DNA from: Fervidobacterium thailandense | GTDB lineage: Bacteria; Thermotogota; Thermotogae; Thermotogales; Fervidobacteriaceae | DNA length: 64,000 nt | Direction of reading: 5' to 3' | NCBI RefSeq assembly: GCF_001719065.1 | Contig: NZ_LWAF01000004.1 | Span: 1 to 64,000, forward strand | In this document: positions 50,596-59,901 of the stretch, piece after piece | How the letters are laid out: each line of letters opens with the position of its first letter | How positions within the stretch are numbered: the stretch's first letter is position 1 | Notes under the pieces: model-generated | The model's database searches: none | Told to the model about the DNA's origin: nothing | What the model saw: only the letters and a program-made list of their open reading frames with translations | Translations under genes and position numbers: made by a program

Positions 50596-52406
50596 TGTGT
50601 GGAATCGTCGGAATAATAGGTCACGAGTTCAAGTTGTCCGAGCTAATAGATAATCTAAAAAAACTCGAATACAGGGGTTACGATTCCGCTGGCCTTGCGG
50701 TAACGAACGGACAGGGGTTGTACGTTAGTAAAAGCGTTGGTAGGATCGACACACTCAGGAGTGTAGTTGACGTTGAAAAAACGGCGCGTAGCGGGATAGC
50801 GCACACACGTTGGGCAACACACGGTGCTCCCAACGACAGGAATGCGCATCCCCATACGGATTGTAGTGGGAAGATCGCGGTTGTTCACAACGGGATCATC
50901 GAAAATTACCAGGAGCTCAAGAATGAGTTGATTCGGAAAGGGCACATGTTCCGCTCAGAGACGGATACGGAGGTTATAAGTCACCTAATCGAAGAAGAAT
51001 TTCGGGGAAATCTTTATCAGGCGGTACTCGGAGCCTTAAAAAAACTCAAAGGTGCGTTTGCGATTGCTGTGATACACGCGGACATGCCAAATGTGATGGT
51101 TGGAGCGCGCAAGGGAAGCCCGCTTGTGCTCGGTTGTGACGATAAGCGCTGCATCCTGGCATCCGACGTGACACCAATTATAAAGTACACACGTGACGTG
51201 ATATTCCTTGAAGACGGTGACATAGTCTACATAGAGGGTAACAAGGCTAAGATCACGGACATCAACGGCAACGTGGTGATTCGCAAGCACACACACATCA
51301 CGTGGGATGAAAGCGCCGCAGAAAAGGGCGGGTTCAAGCACTTCATGATCAAGGAAATTTACGAAACACCCGAAGCTGTAGAGAGTGCGCTCGTTGGCAG
51401 GTTTGATGAGCATGGGCGTCCAACGCTTTACGAACTGGACGAGTTTAACCTTGAGCGGATAAAGAGGATCCTGCTGGTAGCCTGTGGGACGAGTTACCAC
51501 GCGGGTTTGGTGTTCAAGTACTTTGCGGAGAAATACCTCGACATCGACGTGTTGATAGACGTGGCCTCCGAGTTCAGGTATCGCCCGATACGTGTTGACG
51601 ACGAAACGATCACCATCGCAATTTCGCAGTCCGGTGAAACGGCCGACACACTCGAAAGTGTGCGTGCTGTAAAGAAGGCCGGAGGTAAGGTAATTGCCAT
51701 AGCCAACGTTGTAGGCTCGACGATAACCCGCGAAAGTGATGTAACGCTTTTCATGAACGCGGGACCCGAGATCGGGGTAGCCGCTTCGAAAACTTACGTG
51801 AACCAGCTCGTTGTATTGTACACACTCGGTATGTACATGGCCAGAAAGAAAGGTGTTTGGAACGAGCAGCTTTCCAGCGTTTCAAAGGAACTGATGAACA
51901 TGCCAAAAATTTTAAAGTACGTACTTCAAAACCAAGAGATAGAGCGGATGGCCGAGTACTACAAAAACTACCACCATTTCATGTACATCGGTCGTGGCAT
52001 AAACACGGCCACCGCGATGGAAGGTGCACTAAAACTGAAGGAAATAAGTTACATTAACGCCGTTGCATATCCGGCAGGCGAGTTAAAGCATGGACCGATC
52101 GCGTTACTCGATCCAACGTTCCCAGTTTTCGCCATTGTTCCAAACGACAGTCTCTACGAGAAGATGAGGAGCAACATCGAAGAATCCAGGGCACGCAACG
52201 CGAGGATTCTGTCGGTTGCCACCGAGGGTGACGAGGAGATAAAGAGAATCTCCCACGACGTCATCTATGTTCCGAAGGTCCACGAAGATCTTTACCCACT
52301 CGTCATGGCACCGGTAATACAACTTTTCGCGTACCACATAGCCGATAAGAGAGGATACGATCCGGACAAACCGAGGAACCTCGCCAAGAGCGTTACCGTT
52401 GAGTAA
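50595..52406 (+). CDS. glmS: Glucosamine-fructose-6-phosphate aminotransferase
   Basis: This enzyme makes glucosamine 6-phosphate, the first step of amino-sugar and peptidoglycan precursor synthesis, using glutamine. Its N-terminal catalytic cysteine is Cys2 (MCGIVGIIG) and the glutaminase domain runs to about 240. Two SIS domains follow (LVACGTSYHAG, ISQSGETADTL, and a C-terminal AKSVTVE). Length (603) is normal. It overlaps plsX by TGATG. No glmS riboswitch-like leader is present because the gene lies inside an operon. Confidence 0.96.
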   Translation: MCGIVGIIGHEFKLSELIDNLKKLEYRGYDSAGLAVTNGQGLYVSKSVGRIDTLRSVVDVEKTARSGIAHTRWATHGAPNDRNAHPHTDCSGKIAVVHNGIIENYQELKNELIRKGHMFRSETDTEVISHLIEEEFRGNLYQAVLGALKKLKGAFAIAVIHADMPNVMVGARKGSPLVLGCDDKRCILASDVTPIIKYTRDVIFLEDGDIVYIEGNKAKITDINGNVVIRKHTHITWDESAAEKGGFKHFMIKEIYETPEAVESALVGRFDEHGRPTLYELDEFNLERIKRILLVACGTSYHAGLVFKYFAEKYLDIDVLIDVASEFRYRPIRVDDETITIAISQSGETADTLESVRAVKKAGGKVIAIANVVGSTITRESDVTLFMNAGPEIGVAASKTYVNQLVVLYTLGMYMARKKGVWNEQLSSVSKELMNMPKILKYVLQNQEIERMAEYYKNYHHFMYIGRGINTATAMEGALKLKEISYINAVAYPAGELKHGPIALLDPTFPVFAIVPNDSLYEKMRSNIEESRARNARILSVATEGDEEIKRISHDVIYVPKVHEDLYPLVMAPVIQLFAYHIADKRGYDPDKPRNLAKSVTVE

Positions 52407-52447
52407 AAAATGCTGAACTGAATCGATGAAAGAAGAGGAGGTAAAGG

Positions 52448-53680
52448 ATGGCACAGAAGTTCTGTTCGTTCTGTGGAAGGGCAGCCGATAAAGTTGAAAA
52501 ACTCATCGCAGGTCCGGGAAATGTTTACATCTGTAGTGAGTGTGTTGAGTTGTTCCACGATATTCTTCAGAGTGATATGAAGATTCGCGTGTCGGGAGCT
52601 TCGGCACGCGACAGGAAGGAGTTGCCAACACCGTCACAGATAAAAGCTGAGCTGGATAAATACGTGGTAGGACAGGACAGGGTAAAGAAGATACTGTCCG
52701 TGGCGGTTTACAACCACTATAAAAGGGTTTTCTTTGGTCGGGACACGGACGACGTGGAGATCGAAAAGTCAAACATCATACTCATCGGTCCCACCGGTAG
52801 TGGTAAAACGCTCATGGCGAGGATTCTCGCCAAGATCCTCGATGTTCCGTTTGCCATAGCCGATGCTACACCGCTTACGGAGGCTGGCTACGTTGGTGAG
52901 GATGTGGAAAACGTTGTGCTCAGGCTGCTGGAAGTGACGAACTTTGACGTGGAGCGCGCACAGTACGGTATTATTTACATTGACGAGATAGACAAAATCG
53001 CTCGCAAGTCACCGAATCCATCGATCACAAGGGATGTAAGCGGAGAGGGCGTCCAGAAAGGACTTTTGAAGATCGTCGAAGGAACCATCGCAAACGTTCC
53101 ACCACAAGGTGGACGTAAGCACCCGTACCAGGAATTTATAAAGGTGGACACGACAAACATCCTCTTCATTGTCGGTGGCGCGTTCGACGGGCTTGAGGAA
53201 ATCATCAAACGCAGGATCGAGGGAAGTACAATTGGCTTCAACGCCCCCGTCAAAAGTAAAGAACAGATGAGACTTGGCGAAATTCTCAGACACGTGACAC
53301 CGGATGACCTTGTGCAGTACGGTCTCATGCCGGAGTTCGTCGGTAGGTTCCCGGTTATAGGTACGCTCGACGACCTGACCGTTGAAGACCTTGTGAGGAT
53401 CTTGAAGGAACCGAAGAACGCCGTTCTCAAGCAGTACAAGAAACTCTTCGAAATTGACGGGGTGACGCTGGAAGTCACCGAAGAAGCCCTGTACGCGATC
53501 GCCAAAGAGGCTCTTCGCAGGGGTACCGGTGCCCGTGCACTCAAGAGCGTGTTCGAAGAGATAATGATAGACGTCATGTTCGAACTACCGGATCTAAAGG
53601 CTGTAGATAAAGTCGTTGTAACGGAAGAATGCGTCTTGAAGAGGGAACGTCCGATCGTCTACATGAAGGAGAGCGCCTGA
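52448..53680 (+). CDS. clpX: ATP-dependent protease ATPase subunit ClpX
   Basis: ClpX unfolds proteins and feeds them to ClpP. The 410-residue protein has the N-terminal zinc domain (CSFCG...CSEC), Walker [10 protein letters not shown], Walker [10 protein letters not shown], the pore loop and the sensor 2 [17 protein letters not shown] precedes the ATG. ClpP is not in the window. Confidence 0.97.
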   Translation: MAQKFCSFCGRAADKVEKLIAGPGNVYICSECVELFHDILQSDMKIRVSGASARDRKELPTPSQIKAELDKYVVGQDRVKKILSVAVYNHYKRVFFGRDTDDVEIEKSNIILIGPTGSGKTLMARILAKILDVPFAIADATPLTEAGYVGEDVENVVLRLLEVTNFDVERAQYGIIYIDEIDKIARKSPNPSITRDVSGEGVQKGLLKIVEGTIANVPPQGGRKHPYQEFIKVDTTNILFIVGGAFDGLEEIIKRRIEGSTIGFNAPVKSKEQMRLGEILRHVTPDDLVQYGLMPEFVGRFPVIGTLDDLTVEDLVRILKEPKNAVLKQYKKLFEIDGVTLEVTEEALYAIAKEALRRGTGARALKSVFEEIMIDVMFELPDLKAVDKVVVTEECVLKRERPIVYMKESA

Positions 53681-53711
53681 AGAGTACAAACGACCTTTGA
53701 GGTGAACGTGC

Positions 53712-54752
53712 GTGCTTGTGCTCGGAATAGAGACAAGTTGCGATGAAACTTCCGTCGCACTCGTCGAGGATAACGCAATCGTGGAAAACCTCGTATATTC
53801 GCAGATAGAAACTCACAGAGTGTTCGGTGGTGTGGTTCCGGAAATTGCCGCGAGGGAGCACTTGAAAAGGCTCCCTATTCTTTTCTTGGAACTCATTCAA
53901 AAAACGAACGTGAAACTCGAGGATGTGGATGGTATCGCGGTGACCAAAGGCCCGGGATTGATCGGCGCTTTACTGGTTGGGGTTTCGTTTGCGAAGGGCT
54001 TGGCGCTGAGGTATGGTAAGCCACTCGTCGGTGTAAACCACATCGAGGGACATATATTCGCCAACTACCTTGCCTATCCTGAGCTCAAACCCCCGTTCAT
54101 CGTACTCATGGTATCCGGAGGACACACACTAATTTTGAAAGTGGAGACCACAGAAGAGTTCACCATTATCGGCCGTAGTGTCGACGACGCAGTCGGTGAG
54201 GCGTTCGACAAGATCGCACGTCTGTTGGGCCTCGGTTATCCGGGAGGTCCGGAGATAGATAAAGTTGCAAAGCTCGGCAATCCCCAAGCATTTCAGTTTC
54301 CAAGACCTAAGTTCCACGATGATGATTACGATTTCAGCTTCTCCGGACTCAAGACGGCGGTACTTTATGAAATCCAGAGGTTGCGTAAGGGCAGGCTTTC
54401 CGATACCGATAAACTTCCACAAGAGATCGTTGCGGACCTGGCCGCGAGTGCGCAGGAAGCGATGATAGACGTGTTGGTTCACAAAGTAACGAAAGCGGCA
54501 CGTGATCACGGAATCGAAAAGATTGTCATCGCCGGCGGAGTTGCCGCAAACAGTAGGTTGAGGGAACGTTTGAAAGAGACGGCGGGATTTGAATTCTTCC
54601 TACCACCGCTGGAACTGTGTTCCGACAACGCCGCGATGATCGCACGAGTCGGCGTTGAACTCCTGAAAAAAGGCCACTCGGACGACTTGAAGCTCGAACC
54701 TGAACCAAATTTCTTCGAGATGCTCAAATCAGGTACATCCAAGATCTCTTAG
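53712..54752 (+). CDS. tsaD: tRNA N6-adenosine threonylcarbamoyltransferase TsaD
   Basis: TsaD transfers the threonylcarbamoyl group to A37 of ANN-decoding tRNAs. The 346-residue protein has the ASKHA fold with LGIETSCDETSVAL at the start, metal-binding HIEGHIFAN and the later GGVAANSRLR. GTG is the start codon; no ATG is in frame nearby. Confidence 0.96.
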   Translation: MLVLGIETSCDETSVALVEDNAIVENLVYSQIETHRVFGGVVPEIAAREHLKRLPILFLELIQKTNVKLEDVDGIAVTKGPGLIGALLVGVSFAKGLALRYGKPLVGVNHIEGHIFANYLAYPELKPPFIVLMVSGGHTLILKVETTEEFTIIGRSVDDAVGEAFDKIARLLGLGYPGGPEIDKVAKLGNPQAFQFPRPKFHDDDYDFSFSGLKTAVLYEIQRLRKGRLSDTDKLPQEIVADLAASAQEAMIDVLVHKVTKAARDHGIEKIVIAGGVAANSRLRERLKETAGFEFFLPPLELCSDNAAMIARVGVELLKKGHSDDLKLEPEPNFFEMLKSGTSKIS

Positions 54753-54764
54753 CTCGGTGGTCGT

Positions 54765-55883
54765 ATGTACACCCTCGAAATCGGTGTCGAAAGGCTGAAG
54801 GAAGCGGTAAAGAAGGCTGACAAAACGTGTGGTACCTTGGAACCAACCAATCGCAAGTTGGTCTTCACCGTAGCCAACGAAAAGCTTTATGTACTGGCAA
54901 CCGATGGTTGTCTGACGGGAATTTTTGAGATCTCACCTTTCATTTTCTCGAAGGCGTTTTCGGCCTTCGAAGTTCCACTCGACGTGGTAAAGCAGTTCCT
55001 TTCCGAGTTATCCGGCACGCTCATTTTTAGCTACCAAGACCAAATTCTAACGCTCAAGTGCTACAGCGAAACACTGAGGTTAAGAACATCAAGACCCACG
55101 CTACAGAATCTTCAAGACCCTCACTTTAGCAGGGAGATAGCGACTTACTTACGTAAACCCCTAGCTTTTCTAAGGGTCAATCGCAGACGTTTCATATCGT
55201 CCCTTGACTTTGTTTCCGCCTACCTGGAGGAAGGCACGAAGGTGGATGTGGTTTTTCATGGAGGTGACATCCTTCTCTTCTCCGAATCTTCCGGTGTGTT
55301 GACGCATTCGAGATTGCAAAGTTTTGAAAATGACTTAGATGACTTAGATTCTGTTTGGTCAGCCTACGCCCCGTTGAGCATCCCGTTCGTGTCCAGTCGA
55401 CATTTGATAAAAGCGCTCGAGGTTGAACAAGTGGAGGAAATCGAACTGTGGGAGGAGAGGGGAAAACTCCTCGTCGCCGGCCAGAGTCTGTACATCTCCT
55501 GCGCCGACAAGCCGGAACTTTCGCACCTGGAGATACTCGGATTACTTCGCAACCTCACACCCCAAGGACGAATCCCCACCAGGAGTTTACAAAAGGTACT
55601 CAGACGAGCCCTGATAGCGGGCAGGTATTCGGAGGTGGATATCCAGTCAAGGCACGGCCAACTAACTTTTATCTCGCACCACGGTAGTATAACATACAAG
55701 GCCTCGTTGGAAACGTCAGTGGAAGCAAACTTTTCGGTCAAGGCCCGGGCTTACGTACTTAGAACGGTCCTTGGAAGATTGAACTCTCAGAACACGCTCA
55801 TTTCAGTCGAAGGTCAACACGTGATCTTCTACTCGCCATCACTCACCATGTTCATCCTTCTTAGGAACCAGTTTGCCGAGTGA
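54765..55883 (+). CDS. Divergent DNA sliding-clamp-like protein
   Basis: This 372-residue protein has the three-domain pattern of the beta sliding clamp. LKEAVKKADKTCGT and KLYVLATDGCLTGIFEIS in domain 1 match DnaN, followed by a middle domain around RRFISSLDFVSAYLEEG and a third with LISVEGQHVIFYSPS. The usual C-terminal MPM(R) ending is replaced by MFILLRNQFAE, so it is either a paralogue or a very diverged DnaN. It lies 12 nt after tsaD. Its 3' end overlaps the convergent rod-protein gene by 45 nt. Confidence 0.6.
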   Translation: MYTLEIGVERLKEAVKKADKTCGTLEPTNRKLVFTVANEKLYVLATDGCLTGIFEISPFIFSKAFSAFEVPLDVVKQFLSELSGTLIFSYQDQILTLKCYSETLRLRTSRPTLQNLQDPHFSREIATYLRKPLAFLRVNRRRFISSLDFVSAYLEEGTKVDVVFHGGDILLFSESSGVLTHSRLQSFENDLDDLDSVWSAYAPLSIPFVSSRHLIKALEVEQVEEIELWEERGKLLVAGQSLYISCADKPELSHLEILGLLRNLTPQGRIPTRSLQKVLRRALIAGRYSEVDIQSRHGQLTFISHHGSITYKASLETSVEANFSVKARAYVLRTVLGRLNSQNTLISVEGQHVIFYSPSLTMFILLRNQFAE

Positions 55884-56219
55884 TGAGAGCGAGTTTAGAA
55901 TTTTAAGAGACTCCGACCTGTCAACTTGCTGATCCTTAACTTGCTTGCCACCAAGACTTTTGTAGACCATATCCGAGACGGATTTCAGGTCCGTTCTTGC
56001 GGCCTTTAGCGCGTACTGCTGGAGCAACATTTCACGAAACCATCGCTCACCAAAACTCTCTTGTATCAACCCCGACTTCGGTATCGTATTGTACATCTTT
56101 TTGAAAATTTCGTATATGTACCACGCGGCGAATTCCTCGGATACTTTCCTCAACTTTGCCTGGTACTCCGGAGAGGATGTGTCAAGCTTACCCAACTGGG
56201 TAGCATTGCCCAGTTTCAC
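55839..56219 (-). CDS. FlgJ-type rod-binding protein
   Basis: This 126-residue protein matches the N-terminal rod-capping domain of FlgJ (EEFAAWYIYEIFKKMYNTIPKSGL and FREMLLQQYALKAA), without the muramidase domain found in proteobacterial FlgJ. It scaffolds the flagellar rod. It overlaps the clamp-like gene convergently by 45 nt. Upstream, flhB ends 32 nt away on the same strand. Confidence 0.78.
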   Translation of the reverse strand: MKLGNATQLGKLDTSSPEYQAKLRKVSEEFAAWYIYEIFKKMYNTIPKSGLIQESFGERWFREMLLQQYALKAARTDLKSVSDMVYKSLGGKQVKDQQVDRSESLKILNSLSSLGKLVPKKDEHGE

Positions 56220-56251
56220 GTTCTACCCTCCCAAAAACTCCAATGAAAAGT

Positions 56252-57376
56252 TTAGAGTCTCTCCCTGGTTTCTCTCAACGAGTAAACGTACGCCAAAACC
56301 TCCGCTACGGCTTTGTAGAGCCTTTCGGGAATCGGTTCACCAAGCTCGGTACTGTAGTAGATTTCCCTGGCAAGCTTGGGATTACGAACGATAGGTATCT
56401 CGTATTCCCTTGCCACCTCTATTATTCTCTGTGCCACCCTGTCGACTCCTTTGGCAACCAAAATCGGTGCGAAATCCCTTTCTGGGTCGTACCTCAGCGC
56501 ACAAGCGAAGTGGGTTGGGTTTGTGATAACAACACTCGCCTTTGGGACTTCCTGCATCATTCTGTGCATTGCGTACTGCATCATTATCTGCCTCTGGCGT
56601 CTCTTCACTTCCGGGTTACCTTCAATTTCCTTGAACTCTTCCTTCACCTCGTGCTTGGTCATCATTATGTTCTTCTCGTACTCGTACCTCGAGTAGTAGT
56701 AATCTGCAACGGAGATAACGAGTAGGGCGATCGCGCATTTTATTATGAGTTCGGAAAAGACATCCCAGAGGATCAACGTTCCATCAATCAGGTTGCTGTT
56801 TACAGTCAAAAGAACGTCGTTGAACCGGCCACGGACAACAGAATAACCCACCACACCAACGATGACCAATTTAAAAATCGCCTTGGCAAGTTCGAACAGG
56901 GATCTCAACGAAAACATTCGTTTCAAACCGGTGATGGGATTGAGCCTACTCAAGTCGAGCTTCAGAGGTTTAAGCGTGAATAGAAATCTGGTCTGTATTA
57001 AACCAACTATCAGAGCGAAGAGGGCGGCACCGAAGATAATGAAGGACATGTAAATGAAGGTATCCCGAAAGGATTGCGATAGATAAATCCAAAAGTCCTC
57101 GAATGCTCCAAGGTCCCTCTCACCAATTTCGAACACCTCGTGCGTGCCGTTAAGGATGGAGGAAAGAAGTCCCTTGCCAAGCAAGAGGAAAACAAAAGAA
57201 ATCGCGAGAAAAGAAAGTCCCGACGTGAATTCCCTCGATATCGGGACCTGACCTTCTTCCCTCGCTTTCTGTCTCTTACGTGGCGTTGCCTTCTCCGTTT
57301 TGTCCGGATCGGCAAAGAGCTGGATGTTGATGCTAAAACCGTTTATGATGCTTCCTTTCTTATTCGGAAAATTCAC
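56252..57376 (-). CDS. flhB: Flagellar biosynthesis protein FlhB
   Basis: FlhB is a core part of the flagellar type III export gate and switches substrate class. The 374-residue protein has four membrane helices after KTEKATPRKRQKAREEGQVP, and the autocleavage site NPTH (VVITNPTHFACALRYD). GTG at 57376 overlaps the fliR stop by GTGA, but the ribosome site is weak; it depends on translation from fliR. Later residues fit FlhB normally. Confidence 0.94.
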   Translation of the reverse strand: MNFPNKKGSIINGFSINIQLFADPDKTEKATPRKRQKAREEGQVPISREFTSGLSFLAISFVFLLLGKGLLSSILNGTHEVFEIGERDLGAFEDFWIYLSQSFRDTFIYMSFIIFGAALFALIVGLIQTRFLFTLKPLKLDLSRLNPITGLKRMFSLRSLFELAKAIFKLVIVGVVGYSVVRGRFNDVLLTVNSNLIDGTLILWDVFSELIIKCAIALLVISVADYYYSRYEYEKNIMMTKHEVKEEFKEIEGNPEVKRRQRQIMMQYAMHRMMQEVPKASVVITNPTHFACALRYDPERDFAPILVAKGVDRVAQRIIEVAREYEIPIVRNPKLAREIYYSTELGEPIPERLYKAVAEVLAYVYSLRETRERL

Positions 57377-58161
57377 ATACCGAAGATCTCCGCTAAATAC
57401 GGTTCCAGTCTTTCCATGAACTTGGCAATCAACTCTACCCATACGGGAATCATCCCCACCATCAGTAGGAACAATATCATCGTACTTGCGGGCATCGCAA
57501 CCATGAAGACGTTCATCTGCGGCACCAACCTCGAGAGTATCCCGAACAACACGTTCACCAGAAACATGAGTCCGATGATGGGCAATGCTATCTGTAGAGA
57601 AAACAGGAAAGATTCCCAGAAGATCTTGAAAAAGCTCGCTTCGAACTTGTCAAACGGCAAAGTTGTAAGAACCAACGGGAAAACCTTTGTTGAGTCGATA
57701 ACCCCCTTAAGGATGAGCAAATGACCTTTAAGGGAGACGAAGATGTACAGTCCCATGAGGTACAAAAACTCACTCGTCAAAGGAGACTCTTCCATAGTTG
57801 GGTCGAGTGAACCGCTGACGTTGAAACCCGACTGGATACCGAAGATTTCGCTACCAACATAAAGCGCACCAACTATCGTGTAAGCGATTAGCCCGAGGTA
57901 GAACCCCACGAAGAGGTTAAACAAGACTGACAATACCAATGTGCCCAACGGCAGAGTGATAGGTACCATCGTACCAATGAGCGGGAGACACATGTACGAA
58001 AGGGCGATTACGGTAACAATTAAAATCTCCGTCGGTATAGAAAAACCCGCGAACATCGGAACTATCAGCATCATTCCCGTTAAACGCGAGAGGATCAAGC
58101 CGAAACTCAACGCGTACTTTTGAATGAGTTCGTAGATTGTGTACAAATAGCATCGCCCCAC
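57373..58161 (-). CDS. fliR: Flagellar biosynthesis protein FliR
   Basis: FliR is a hydrophobic subunit of the flagellar export gate. The 262-residue protein has about six helices and the family regions LSRLTGMMLIVPMF and FNVSGSLDPTMEESPL. The first codon is uncertain: GTG at 58161 or a TTG at 58146, neither with a good ribosome site. It is joined to flhB by GTGA. FliP and FliQ are not upstream here. Confidence 0.92.
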   Translation of the reverse strand: MGRCYLYTIYELIQKYALSFGLILSRLTGMMLIVPMFAGFSIPTEILIVTVIALSYMCLPLIGTMVPITLPLGTLVLSVLFNLFVGFYLGLIAYTIVGALYVGSEIFGIQSGFNVSGSLDPTMEESPLTSEFLYLMGLYIFVSLKGHLLILKGVIDSTKVFPLVLTTLPFDKFEASFFKIFWESFLFSLQIALPIIGLMFLVNVLFGILSRLVPQMNVFMVAMPASTMILFLLMVGMIPVWVELIAKFMERLEPYLAEIFGM

Positions 58162-58184
58162 GGATACTCAATTTAAAACAATGA

Positions 58185-59309
58185 CTACACTTTATTATAC
58201 CATTCCCCGAATCTTCCGAACACACCGAAGTATAAACCCGCAAGTAAGGAAATCGGACTCACCAATCCGATGGCCAACTTCACGTTGTTACCCAGCAGTG
58301 CACTGTAGCCCGACGCTAAGAAATCACCTATTGCCCACGCAAATCCCATTGCCACGGAGGAGGCAAGTGCTTTTCTGTGCGGGAGCATTTCCTGGGCTTG
58401 AACAACGTTTGCGGACATCAAAAGGAACGCGCAGAAGTCGAAAACCAGGAATGAAAAGATTAAGACGCGAAAATCACTCCACAGAACCAGTAGCAACGAG
58501 GACAGCGACATCCCCGCGAACGCAACAAGGTCCTGCCTTTTCGCACCGATTTTTCTCAGCAGCAGTACGCCAACATAGTTCGAAACCGCACCTACCAACA
58601 TCCCCAACGTAAGTGCCAGCCCGGACAATTTTATCGAGTATCCATGTACCCTCGTTATCAACACCGGCGTAAAGGTGTGCACGATCGACGTGGCAAAGCT
58701 ACGCACCGTTACAACTGCAAGTATCGGAAGCAGGACAAAGAGCTCGCGAAGTCTTCCACGCTCTTTCAAACCAGTTCCCATCGTGGTCGGAACTTTGCGG
58801 ATTAAGATCCCGAGTAGCACGAAAACTAAACCGAGTAACCAGAGGTGGGCGATACCTCCGAACCTCGAAACGTACATGGTTATGAATATGGGCCCGAACG
58901 CAGCTCCTAAGGTACCGGCTATCGAGAAAAATGCAACGTCCGAACCACTTCGTTCCCCGGCAATCGCCGCACCGAGCGGATGGAAGGCCGAATTTGCAAT
59001 CCTAACTAAAAATATCGACATCAGAGCCATCCAAAAATTCGTCGAAAACCCAAGGAGCGAAATACCAATTCCTTGCGTGAAATAGACGATGGATAGTGCC
59101 ACCTTTTTGTTCCTTACCCTATCAAAAACGTACCCGAAGACTATCTGTAGCAGACTGGCGATCGCGGCCGAAAGAGTAAGAAATGAAGTGATCACGCGCA
59201 CCTGGATTGAAAATCTGTCGATCATGTACGGAACAAGAGGATTGAAGAACGAAACGAGAAAATCCAACAAGAAGTGCGAAACGATCGCCAAAAATGAAGA
59301 CGCCAACAA
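58185..59309 (-). CDS. MFS exporter, Fsr-like
   Basis: This 374-residue major facilitator protein of about twelve helices contains the family-typical SAFHPLGAAIAGE, seen in fosmidomycin-resistance-like (Fsr) transporters. The start is TTG after GGAGGGGGG. It is on the same strand as fliR but is not functionally linked to flagella. Its substrate is unknown. Confidence 0.82.
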   Translation of the reverse strand: MLASSFLAIVSHFLLDFLVSFFNPLVPYMIDRFSIQVRVITSFLTLSAAIASLLQIVFGYVFDRVRNKKVALSIVYFTQGIGISLLGFSTNFWMALMSIFLVRIANSAFHPLGAAIAGERSGSDVAFFSIAGTLGAAFGPIFITMYVSRFGGIAHLWLLGLVFVLLGILIRKVPTTMGTGLKERGRLRELFVLLPILAVVTVRSFATSIVHTFTPVLITRVHGYSIKLSGLALTLGMLVGAVSNYVGVLLLRKIGAKRQDLVAFAGMSLSSLLLVLWSDFRVLIFSFLVFDFCAFLLMSANVVQAQEMLPHRKALASSVAMGFAWAIGDFLASGYSALLGNNVKLAIGLVSPISLLAGLYFGVFGRFGEWYNKV

Positions 59310-59427
59310 AATCCCCCCTCCTACGGATGTGACTAATATCCCAAAAAGTTAGGAGTACGAACTACCATTGATATTGTACCAGATATCGTTCAAGCGGTGA
59401 AGAGAATGTTCGTTAACTTTAAGCTAT

Positions 59428-59455
59428 TCTCACCATGTGCAAGTTGTGGTAAAAT
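59428..59455 (+). promoter_or_regulatory. Promoter of the GGDEF-like / valS / folC operon
   Basis: A TGTGG-extended -10 box TAAAAT (59450-59455) is preceded by a weak TTCTCA-like -35 about 17 nt upstream. The TGTGGTAAAATAT core is identical to the HU promoter in the window. Confidence 0.45.
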
Positions 59456-59490
59456 ATATCGAAAGAATCAGTTTTTTGGGAGGGGCCCTC

Positions 59491-59901
59491 ATGCACTATC
59501 TCCAAAAACTACTGACCGGAGAATGGGTCGACCCGATAACGAGACTACCGAACGCGGCTTTCACCGAAGCAGTTGTTCAGGAGCTGAAAAAGAGCGAAGA
59601 AACGTACCATCTTCTCAGGGTGCGCGTGAATTTTTCGAACGATAACCTGGACGTCAAGACCTTCGTGATATCGAGGATTGCGGCGGTAATCAAACACAGT
59701 GTTCGAATTCCCAAGGATTTCGTGTGCAGGAGTGGGGAAATGGAATTTTCAATCATCCTCCACGGGGTCAGCGATGTGGATGTTGAAAAGATCGGTCAGA
59801 GGATAAAGGACTCGTTACAGTATCTGCTCCTCACCTACGGGAACGAAAAAATCAGAATTGAGTGCGAGATAGATGTTGAAAAGCTGGGAGGTGCGCGTTG
59901 A
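59491..59901 (+). CDS. Degenerate GGDEF-domain protein
   Basis: This 136-residue protein reads like a shortened diguanylate-cyclase domain. DPITRLPNAAFTEAV matches the D.LTGLPNR start and VCRSGEMEFSIILHGVSD occupies the place of R.GGDEF, but the catalytic GGDEF is changed to SGEME, so c-di-GMP synthesis is unlikely. No signal or sensor domain is attached. ATG at 59491 follows GGGAGGGG. It ends in a TGATG overlap with valS. Confidence 0.65.
   Translation: MHYLQKLLTGEWVDPITRLPNAAFTEAVVQELKKSEETYHLLRVRVNFSNDNLDVKTFVISRIAAVIKHSVRIPKDFVCRSGEMEFSIILHGVSDVDVEKIGQRIKDSLQYLLLTYGNEKIRIECEIDVEKLGGAR

Noticed and set aside
50300-50620. glmS ribozyme upstream of glmS
   Set aside because: The upstream bases are the coding end of plsX, which overlaps the glmS start, so there is no room for a leader ribozyme.
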